Shown: piece after piece, positions 57,619 through 64,000 of the stretch | How the letters are laid out: every line of letters begins with the position of its first letter | Position numbering within the stretch: the stretch's first letter is position 1 | Origin: an uncultured Bacillota bacterium | GTDB lineage: Bacteria; Bacillota; Clostridia; Peptostreptococcales; Anaerovoracaceae | Length of the DNA: 64,000 nt | Assembly: GCA_958448635.1 (NCBI GenBank) | Contig: CAUDEQ010000002.1 | Span: 5,382-69,381 of the forward strand | Direction of reading: 5' to 3' | Notes under the pieces: generated by a model | Databases searched by the model: none | What the model saw: only the letters and a program-made list of their open reading frames with translations | What the model was told of the DNA's origin: nothing | Position numbers and translations under genes: made by a program

Positions 57619-58368
57619 TCACGCCTTCAGCATAGCCGAAAGGAATGCTCTGAGCCTTTCATTATCAGGGTTATCGAATATCTCCTTAGGAGAGCCGCAG
57701 GCTACTATTTTACCTGCATCGATGAATACGACCTTATCGGCGACCTCCTTGGCAAATCCCATCTCGTGTGTGACCACTATCATGGTATTATCCTTGGATT
57801 TGAGGCTTTTGATTACCCTCAGGACCTCGCCCGTAAGCTCGGGATCCAACGCAGATGTCGGTTCGTCAAAGCAGAGGATATCGGGCTCCATGGCCATGGC
57901 TCTTGCTATGGCGACTCTCTGCTGCTGCCCGCCGGACAGCTGCCATGGATAGTTATCGGTCTTTTCAGTCAGACCCACCTTGGCTATCAGCTCGTCGGCA
58001 ATGTCGCTGATCTCGTTGTCGGGGTGCTTCTTGAGGAGCTTAGGAGCCAGAGTGATGTTCTCCTTTACCGTGTACTGAGGGAAAAGGTTGAACTGCTGGA
58101 ATACCATGCCGAAATGCAGGCGGTTTTTCCTGATCTCCTCTTCGGTTATCTTTTTCTCTCCGTCATATATGGTTTCGCCTTTAACCTTTATGGTGCCCTT
58201 TTCAGCAAGCTCCAGATAGTTGATACATCTTAAAAGCGTCGTCTTTCCTCCTCCGGAGGAGCCGATTATGGCCATTACCTCGCCCTTTTCAAGAGAGAGA
58301 TCGACGCCCTTGAGGACTTCAACCTTGCCAAAGGTCTTATGCAGATTGTTTACTTCCAATATTGGCAT
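57619..58368 (-). CDS. glnQ: Polar amino acid ABC transporter, ATP-binding protein
   Basis: This 249-residue ATPase has Walker A GSSGGGKTTLL, signature LSGGQQQRVAIARAM and Walker B ILCFDEPTSALDP. It resembles the GlnQ/HisP group for polar amino acids. It is the last gene of a three-gene minus-strand operon. Confidence 0.95.
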   Translation of the reverse strand: MPILEVNNLHKTFGKVEVLKGVDLSLEKGEVMAIIGSSGGGKTTLLRCINYLELAEKGTIKVKGETIYDGEKKITEEEIRKNRLHFGMVFQQFNLFPQYTVKENITLAPKLLKKHPDNEISDIADELIAKVGLTEKTDNYPWQLSGGQQQRVAIARAMAMEPDILCFDEPTSALDPELTGEVLRVIKSLKSKDNTMIVVTHEMGFAKEVADKVVFIDAGKIVACGSPKEIFDNPDNERLRAFLSAMLKA

Positions 58369-58381
58369 TATTGACTCCTTC

Positions 58382-59038
58382 CTATTTAAAATAGCTCAGC
58401 TTCTTCTCCAGCTTGGAAAATGCGATGGTCAGCAGTCCGCTGAACAGGAGGTAATACGCACCTGTCATAAACAGCGGCCAGATAAGTCCGTCGGATTTGA
58501 TGAACACCTGCCCTGCCCATATAAGTTCATAGACAGCGATGATCCTGGCGAGAGAAGTATCCTTAACGAGGTTGATGAACTCATTGCTCATCGGAGGAAG
58601 GATCCTCTTAACGACCTGAAGCAGTACGATCTTAAAAAATACCTGTCGCTTGTTGAGCCCTAAAACCGCCCCGGCTTCATATTGTCCCTGCGGGATGCTT
58701 TCGATACCGCCTCTGTATACCTCGGAGAAATAGCATGCGTAGTTGATTATAAAAGCAACTATTACGGCTATAAACCTGCCTTCGGTACCCATTCCCCATA
58801 TGTTGGAGCCGAGTATGAGCCCCGGACCGTAGTATATGATGATGAGCTGCAGCATCAGAGGCGTACCTCTCACGACCCATACGATGGTCTTCATAAGGCC
58901 TTTAAGCGGAAGAAACCTGCTCATGGTTCCGAAGGAAATGAGCAGGCCTAAAGGTAAAGCACCCAATAATGTCAGGAAGAATATTTGAAGTGTTTTAATG
59001 GAACCGGTGGTCAGCTCCATCATAACTTGCTGAAACAT
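58382..59038 (-). CDS. Polar amino acid ABC transporter, permease
   Basis: This 218-residue permease of the HisM/GlnP family has about five helices and the ATPase-docking EAA loop EAGAVLGLNKRQVFFKIVL (about 122-140). It lies 13 bases before the ATPase gene. Only one permease is encoded, so it probably works as a homodimer. Confidence 0.94.
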   Translation of the reverse strand: MFQQVMMELTTGSIKTLQIFFLTLLGALPLGLLISFGTMSRFLPLKGLMKTIVWVVRGTPLMLQLIIIYYGPGLILGSNIWGMGTEGRFIAVIVAFIINYACYFSEVYRGGIESIPQGQYEAGAVLGLNKRQVFFKIVLLQVVKRILPPMSNEFINLVKDTSLARIIAVYELIWAGQVFIKSDGLIWPLFMTGAYYLLFSGLLTIAFSKLEKKLSYFK

Positions 59039-59078
59039 ATGTATTCTCCTTGTTTTACTGTTGATTTAATATATTGAT

Positions 59079-59891
59079 TTATTTCTGTTCGATTATGCTT
59101 TCCTGAGTTCCGTATTTTTCGGCGATTTCCATTATGGTTCCGTCAGCGTAGGCAGCCTTGAAGAATTCGTTCAGTGAAGCAGCCATGTCGGAGCCCTTTC
59201 TGAAGCCTACACCGTAGAGCTCTTCGTTGAGTCCGATGGTTGCAGCGAGGTTTTCGTATGAAGTACCTTCACCTACCATTGCTCCTGCCATCAGTGAGTC
59301 GATGATGCATGCGTCTGCAGTTCCTGCAGCTACTTCCATAACAGCGTCAGCCTGTGTTTCAACGGCCATAACGTTGAATCCGTTATCGTTGGCAACCTCT
59401 TCACCGGCGGAGCCTGCTTCTACTACGAAGCTGAGATCTGCACAGTCTTCAGGGCTCTTGATGCTGTCGGCCTTGTCAGCGCTGACTACGACAACCTGAG
59501 CGTTGTTGCAGTATGCATTGGAGGTTTCCATTGCCTTCTTAACGCCGTCAGTAAGTGTCATACCGTTCCAAACGCAGTCGATGTTCTTGTTTTCCAGCTC
59601 CATTTCCTTGGAATCCCAGTTGATTTCGATGAATTCGATATCAACGCCGATGGATTCGGCATAAGCCCTTGACAGGTCAGCATCGAAGCCTATCCATTCA
59701 CCGTTATCGTCCTTGTAGTCCATAGGAGCGAAGTCAGTGATACCTACAACGAGAGTGCCCTTGTCCTGAACGTATGCCAGATCGCTTTCATTTGATGCCG
59801 AATCATCTCCGCCACCGCCGCATCCTGCGAGGGCAAAACATGACAATGCCATAATGGCTGCTGCTGTAAGAGCAAGAATTTTTCTTTTCAT
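59079..59891 (-). CDS. Polar amino acid ABC transporter, substrate-binding lipoprotein
   Basis: This 270-residue family 3 binding protein has a lipoprotein signal: basic start MKRK, hydrophobic core and lipobox LAGC with the lipidated Cys24. The binding fold includes LVVGITDFAPMDYKDDNGEW and GFDADLSRAYAE. The ligand is probably a polar amino acid such as glutamine or cystine; I cannot tell which. Confidence 0.94.
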   Translation of the reverse strand: MKRKILALTAAAIMALSCFALAGCGGGGDDSASNESDLAYVQDKGTLVVGITDFAPMDYKDDNGEWIGFDADLSRAYAESIGVDIEFIEINWDSKEMELENKNIDCVWNGMTLTDGVKKAMETSNAYCNNAQVVVVSADKADSIKSPEDCADLSFVVEAGSAGEEVANDNGFNVMAVETQADAVMEVAAGTADACIIDSLMAGAMVGEGTSYENLAATIGLNEELYGVGFRKGSDMAASLNEFFKAAYADGTIMEIAEKYGTQESIIEQK

Positions 59892-59961
59892 TAGTACCTC
59901 CCAATCAATTGATCTGATTTCAATACACTATTACGTTAAATTACTATTGCTGTATTAGAAT

Positions 59962-60000
59962 ATGATAATATACTAAATGACCGATGTCAATACTCATCGG
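59962..60000 (-). promoter_or_regulatory. Promoter and operator-like palindrome of the ABC transporter operon
   Basis: On the minus strand a perfect TTGACA (59990-59985), a 17-nt spacer and TATCAT (59967-59962). The palindrome CCGATG-n8-CATCGG (59981-60000) overlaps the -35, a good place for a repressor. Confidence 0.65.
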
Positions 60001-60150
60001 AGGCAATTACTTAAGCCTGAAGTATTAAAAAACGCAAAATTCTCCATAAAACGTGATTTTCAGGCCAGCATGCAGTCCCTATGGAAGGGTTCTGCCCGGA
60101 TTGTTTGCAATTCATTGAAATTGAGGCCTATAGGACAAAATTGATGATTA

Positions 60151-60183
60151 AAAAAGCCGAAGAGAAAATTTCTCTTCGGCTTT
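60151..60183 (-). terminator. Intrinsic terminator of the hyd operon
   Basis: A perfect self-complementary block (60153-60167 with 60169-60183) that reads on the minus strand as a GC-rich stem ending in GGCTTTTTTAATC. It lies 107 bases past the hydA stop. Confidence 0.85.
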
Positions 60184-60195
60184 GTCAGCGATCTG

Positions 60196-60228
60196 AGACC
60201 ATGCTGTGTAAAGCATGGGTCTGTTTTT
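60196..60228 (+). terminator. Orphan plus-strand terminator-like hairpin
   Basis: AGACCATGCT (60196-60205) pairs with AGCATGGGTCT (60212-60222, one bulge), followed on the plus strand by GTTTTTAC. No plus-strand gene precedes it. It could end a small RNA or only be part of the 3' end of the hyd message. The remainder of the 59892-60289 gap shows no gene. Confidence 0.3.
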
Positions 60229-60289
60229 ACAGGTGATTTTTGCCTGTGATTTAAAAGCTTGATTTTAATCTCGACGTTAAGCCGCAGCT

Positions 60290-62035
60290 TTAAACGTCGT
60301 AATTGCCTCTCTCGGTGTAGTGGGTGTGGAGAAGCTGATGAGCTCTGCTGCCTCCTGCCATTCCCAGGTATTCCTTGTAGAGCTTCTTGACGGAAGGATT
60401 GTTGTGAGACTTTCTGATGAAGGTCTGTCTGTCTTCCGTATAAAGACCCTTGGCACGCTCTGCTCTGATGTCGATCCAGTTGCGGACATCGGACAGCTGC
60501 AGCGGCTGACCGCCACCATTGACACAGCCTCCGGGACATGCCATGATCTCCACGAAGTGGAATTCCTCCTCACCGCTTTTGATCTTCTCCAGCAGCTTTC
60601 TTGCATTGCCCAGTCCGTGGGCTACGGCAGCTCTGATGGTAAGATCTCCTGTCTGTACCGAAGCCACCTTGATGCCGTCAAGACCTCTGACAGCTTCATA
60701 TTCGATGTTGTCTGCCGAGCTTCCCGTAAGCAGATCGGCAGCTGTTCTGAGAGCAGCCTCCATTACGCCGCCTGTAGCTCCGAAGATGACTCCGGCGCCT
60801 GTGGCGTTTCCGAAAGGATTGTCAAAATCCGAATCTCCGAGATCAGGAAAATCTATACCGATGTCGTATATCATCTTGCCCAGCTCTCTTGTGGTGAGGA
60901 CCACGTCCACATCAGGATGACCGTTGACCTGCATTTCAGGTCTTGCCGCCTCGAATTTCTTGGCTGTACAAGGCATGATGGAAACCACGAAAACGTCTTC
61001 GGGATCCAGATCGTTCTTTTCGGCGTAATACGATTTCAATACAGCGCCGAACATCTGATGAGGCGATTTGCATGATGACAGATTATCCAACATGTCAGGG
61101 AAGTTGTGCTCGCAGAACTTGATCCATCCAGGTGAGCATGAGGTTATCAGCGGAAGAGTACCGCCGCCTCTTATCCTGTCGATGAGTTCGGCACATTCCT
61201 CCATGATGGTAAGGTCAGCGCCGGTATCAGTATCGAACACCTTGTCGACGCCCAACATCTTGAGGGCAGTTACCATCTTGCCTGTTACAGGCGTACCGAT
61301 AGGCATGCCAAAGTCCTCGCCCAGGGCAACTCTTACGGCAGGGGCCGTCTGAACAACCACATGCTTTTTAGGGTCGTAGATGGCTTCCCATACCTTATCT
61401 ATGTCGTCCTTTTCGTGAAGAGCGCCTACAGGGCAGTAGTTGATGCACTGTCCGCAGTTGACGCAAGGTGTTTCCTCGAGAGGAAGTCCGAACGGCGAAG
61501 CAACCTGGGTGTTGAAGCCTCTGTTCACGAGGTCGATAACGCCCACAGTCTGTATGTTTTTGCATGCGCTTACGCATCTTCTGCAGAGTATGCACTTGTT
61601 TGGATCTCTTACGATGGATACGCCCACATCGAGAGGCAGCTTCTTGTTTTCTCCCTCGAAGCGGACAACGCCCACCGACAGCTTGTTGGCCAGAGCCTGA
61701 AGCTCGCAGTCCATCCAGCTTCTGGTGCATGTCTGGCAGCTGGCATTGTGGTTTGAAAGGATCAGCTCAAGGTTTACCTTTCTTGCTTCCATTACCCTAG
61801 GAGTATGGGTGAAAACCTCCATGCCCTCCTTTACAGGATGCACGCATGCAGCCTGCAGAGCACTGGAACCCTTTACCTCGACGATGCACATACGGCAGCA
61901 GCCCACCTCGTTGACATCCTTGAGGAAGCAGAGGGTGGGGATATTGATGCTTACCTCCTTAGCTGCTTCCAGTATAGTGTAGTTTTCAGGCACATACAGC
62001 TTTATGCCGTCTATGGTTATATGTACTTTGTTCAT
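60290..62035 (-). CDS. hydA: [FeFe] hydrogenase catalytic subunit of a multimeric NAD-linked complex
   Basis: This 581-residue protein has an N-terminal 2Fe-2S domain (CFLKD...CCRMC...CVHP), a His-Cys3 cluster (HNASCQTCTRSWMDC), two 4Fe-4S clusters (CILCRRCVSACK and CVNCGQCINYCP) and the H-cluster domain with TSCSPGW (298-304), MPCTAKK (354-360) and IMACPGGCVNGG. The TSCSPGW loop and the NuoF-type partner gene next door are those of trimeric electron-bifurcating or NADH-dependent hydrogenases. It uses NADH and perhaps ferredoxin. Confidence 0.93.
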   Translation of the reverse strand: MNKVHITIDGIKLYVPENYTILEAAKEVSINIPTLCFLKDVNEVGCCRMCIVEVKGSSALQAACVHPVKEGMEVFTHTPRVMEARKVNLELILSNHNASCQTCTRSWMDCELQALANKLSVGVVRFEGENKKLPLDVGVSIVRDPNKCILCRRCVSACKNIQTVGVIDLVNRGFNTQVASPFGLPLEETPCVNCGQCINYCPVGALHEKDDIDKVWEAIYDPKKHVVVQTAPAVRVALGEDFGMPIGTPVTGKMVTALKMLGVDKVFDTDTGADLTIMEECAELIDRIRGGGTLPLITSCSPGWIKFCEHNFPDMLDNLSSCKSPHQMFGAVLKSYYAEKNDLDPEDVFVVSIMPCTAKKFEAARPEMQVNGHPDVDVVLTTRELGKMIYDIGIDFPDLGDSDFDNPFGNATGAGVIFGATGGVMEAALRTAADLLTGSSADNIEYEAVRGLDGIKVASVQTGDLTIRAAVAHGLGNARKLLEKIKSGEEEFHFVEIMACPGGCVNGGGQPLQLSDVRNWIDIRAERAKGLYTEDRQTFIRKSHNNPSVKKLYKEYLGMAGGSRAHQLLHTHYTERGNYDV

Positions 62036-62053
62036 ATTTAAGCAGCCTCCTTA

Positions 62054-63940
62054 CTACGCGTTCTTGAGTATGGACTTGAACGGACATTTTTCCATACATA
62101 CGCCGCACTTTACGCACTTGTCCTGATCGATAACGAATGGAGTATTCTTGTCGCCGGAAATAGCGCCGGTCGGACAGTTCTTTTTACAGATGCTGCAGCG
62201 TTTGCAGACATCGTTGTCTATGATGAACTTGATCATGGACTTGCAGACTCCTGCAGGGCACTTCTTTTCAACTACGTGAGCCATGTACTCGTCTCTGAAA
62301 TATTTCATGGTGGAAAGTACAGGGTTAGGAGCGCTCTGGCCAAGTCCGCAGAGGGCTGAAGCCTTGATGTTCTTAGCGAGGACCTCAAGCTTATCCAGAT
62401 CCTCAGGTTCTCCCTTACCTTCGGTGATCCTCACAAGGATTTCGTGCATCCTCTTGGTGCCGATACGGCATGGAGGACATTTTCCGCAGGATTCATCTAC
62501 CGTGAAGTCCAGGAAGAATCTTGCCAGGTCCACCATACATGTATCCTCGTCCATTACGATGAGCCCGCCCGAACCCATCATGGAGCCCAGCTTCGTCAGC
62601 GAATCGTAGTCTATAGGTGTATCCAGGTACTCGGCAGGAAGACATCCGCCGGAAGGTCCGCCTGTCTGAGCAGCCTTGAAGGACTTGCCGCCCGGTATAC
62701 CGCCGCCTATATCGTATATGATCTCTCTGAGGGTAGTTCCCATAGGAACCTCCACCAGACCGATGTTGTTGATCTTGCCGCCCAGTGCGAAAACCTTTGT
62801 GCCCTTGGAGCCTTCCGTGCCTATTCCTCTGAACCAGTCAGCACCGTTTCTGATGATCTGAGGAATGTTGGCATAAGTCTCAACGTTGTTGAGAACAGTA
62901 GGCTTCTTCCAGAGTCCTTTTTCTGCAGACCTTGGCGGCTTAGGTCTAGGTTCGCCTCTCTTCCCTTCGATGGATGTCATAAGGGCTGAGCCTTCTCCGC
63001 ATACGAAGGCGCCTGCTCCCAGTCTTACCTCAAGCTCGAAGTCAAAGCCTTTGCCAAGTATGTTCTTTCCGAGGAAGCCGTATTCCCTGGCCTGCTTTAT
63101 GGCAACAGCCAGACGCTGTACTGCCACAGGGTATTCAGCTCTTACATATATATATCCCTGATGAGCGCCTACGGCATAGCCGTTTATTATCATCGCTTCG
63201 ATGACCGAATGAGGATCTCCTTCCAGAATGGATCTGTCCATGAATGCGCCGGGATCTCCTTCGTCGGCATTGCATATGACGTATTTCTCGTGATCCTGGA
63301 CTACTGCCGACGATTCCCACTTACGACCTGTAGGGAATCCGCCGCCGCCTCTTCCTCTGAGACCTGATTTCTTTATTTCATCTATTACGTCATCAGGCTC
63401 GAATTCGTTGAGGACCTTTGACAGAGCCTGATATCCGTCGAGAGCTATGTATTCGTCTATATTTTCCGGATCTATGATACCGCAGTTGTTGAGCGCTATC
63501 CTTCTCTGCATGGAGAAGAAAGGTATCTGAGGGAGTCTGTCTCTGATCTGTTCGTATTCGTTTTCCCCCGCCAGCAGACGCTTGATGATCTTGCCGCCCT
63601 TTATATGGCTTTCGAAGATCTCTTCGACGTCATCGGTGGTAACCTTGGTATACATCACATGCTCAGGGCATATCATCACGATGGGACCTTCGGCGCAAAG
63701 ACCGAAGCAGCCTGTCTTGATGACCTTTACATCTTCGCCCAGCCCGTGCTTTTTGATCTGCTCTTCAATAGCGGCAGCAACCTTGAGGGAGCCTGAAGAA
63801 GCGCAACCTGCAACACCGCACACCAGAATATCTATCTTATGTTTTTCAGGAGAAGGATCAACAATCCTGTCCAGACGTATTTCCATTGACTGACGGGCAT
63901 GATCCCTCAATTGAGTAAGTTCCTTTGCATTATTGATCAT
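62054..63940 (-). CDS. hydB: NuoF-like flavoprotein subunit of the [FeFe] hydrogenase
   Basis: The 628-residue protein has an N-terminal thioredoxin-like 2Fe-2S domain (CGVAGCASSGS...CFGLCAEGP), the FMN/NADH-binding core (GLRGRGGGGFPTGRKWE; VICNADEGDPGAFMDR; GAGAFVCGEGSALMTSIEG), a 4Fe-4S site (ESCGKCPPCRIGTKR) and a C-terminal pair of 4Fe-4S clusters (CKRCSICKKNCP; CVKCGVCMEKCP). This is the HydB layout of bifurcating hydrogenases. It lies 18 bases before hydA. The ATG at 63940 has only a weak RBS. Confidence 0.93.
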   Translation of the reverse strand: MINNAKELTQLRDHARQSMEIRLDRIVDPSPEKHKIDILVCGVAGCASSGSLKVAAAIEEQIKKHGLGEDVKVIKTGCFGLCAEGPIVMICPEHVMYTKVTTDDVEEIFESHIKGGKIIKRLLAGENEYEQIRDRLPQIPFFSMQRRIALNNCGIIDPENIDEYIALDGYQALSKVLNEFEPDDVIDEIKKSGLRGRGGGGFPTGRKWESSAVVQDHEKYVICNADEGDPGAFMDRSILEGDPHSVIEAMIINGYAVGAHQGYIYVRAEYPVAVQRLAVAIKQAREYGFLGKNILGKGFDFELEVRLGAGAFVCGEGSALMTSIEGKRGEPRPKPPRSAEKGLWKKPTVLNNVETYANIPQIIRNGADWFRGIGTEGSKGTKVFALGGKINNIGLVEVPMGTTLREIIYDIGGGIPGGKSFKAAQTGGPSGGCLPAEYLDTPIDYDSLTKLGSMMGSGGLIVMDEDTCMVDLARFFLDFTVDESCGKCPPCRIGTKRMHEILVRITEGKGEPEDLDKLEVLAKNIKASALCGLGQSAPNPVLSTMKYFRDEYMAHVVEKKCPAGVCKSMIKFIIDNDVCKRCSICKKNCPTGAISGDKNTPFVIDQDKCVKCGVCMEKCPFKSILKNA

Positions 63941-63958
63941 GTTCTACTTGTATGATAT

Positions 63959-64000
63959 TTAAGAAGCTAAAACACCATATTTCCTTTCATTTTGATACTG
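63959..64000 (-). CDS. C-terminal end of an upstream gene, perhaps hydC/nuoE-like
   Basis: On the minus strand one frame enters from the window edge and runs 13 codons (ending KYGVLAS) to TAA at 63961-63959, 18 bases before hydB. In related operons hydC (a 2Fe-2S NuoE-like subunit) is placed here. The stretch is too short to identify. Confidence 0.3.
   Translation of the reverse strand, partial: QYQNERKYGVLAS

Overview
The window reads as a chromosomal segment of a strictly anaerobic, spore-forming member of the Clostridia (Eubacteriales). The signs are a SpoIIE phosphatase behind a Spo0A-type promoter, two different [FeFe] hydrogenases, a biotin-dependent decarboxylase module, an F-type ATP synthase whose c subunit carries most of a sodium-binding signature, cobalamin nucleotide-loop genes, and heavy AGA/AGG and ATA codon use. 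A family such as Anaerovoracaceae is possible, but that is a guess from overall style. I saw no phage, insertion sequence, CRISPR array, rRNA or tRNA. Almost everything is core metabolism.

Layout. 1-7.4 kb: a PucR-type regulator cut by the left edge (minus), then cobalamin lower-ligand assembly (TIM-barrel protein, cobT, cobU, cobS, a degenerate CobU-like gene, cobC-like), interrupted by a minus-strand class V aminotransferase. 7.5-10 kb: cysK, then a stand-alone group B [FeFe] hydrogenase with a Rex-like operator. 10.2-22.1 kb: a nine-gene purine operon (purL-E-C-M-N-F-IMP cyclohydrolase-AICAR transformylase-D) behind a PurBox-like pair. Its PurF lacks the glutaminase cysteine, and PurH is split into an archaeal-type cyclohydrolase and a free transformylase. 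22.5-27.2 kb: a cytidylate-kinase-like gene, a flavodoxin/ferredoxin fusion, metG and tatD. 27.3-41.1 kb: spoIIE-tilS-ftsH-pucR-glyA, then a sodium-pump-type decarboxylase module without its membrane beta subunit, then coaX-dusB-cysK2. This is a version of the Bacillus spoIIE-tilS-hprT-ftsH-coaX-cysK-dusB neighbourhood with hprT absent and other genes inserted.

41.3-44.4 kb (minus): an APC permease whose native start is followed by an in-frame TAA, and a CoA-acylating aldehyde dehydrogenase. 44.7-49.5 kb: prepilin peptidase, then truA, dCMP deaminase, a WecA/TagO-like transferase and a MATE exporter. 49.6-57.5 kb: the atp operon (I-like, B, E, F, H, A, G, D, C), followed by a TM1266-type hydrogenase regulator and an AEC transporter. 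57.6-59.9 kb (minus): a polar amino acid ABC transporter. 60.3-64 kb (minus): hydA and hydB of a multimeric NAD-linked [FeFe] hydrogenase, with an upstream gene cut by the right edge.

The pieces fit an anaerobe that ferments amino acids, disposes of electrons as H2 and probably uses sodium-coupled energetics. The least explained signal is a two-hairpin leader element with a near-identical 31-nt core (28/31) found in the 5' leaders of two unlinked transcription units (22375-22443 and 35695-35766). Other points worth attention are the glutaminase-dead PurF, the pair of complementary CobU-like proteins, the nonsense codon in the permease, and a 106-nt closed-stem RNA candidate between metG and tatD.
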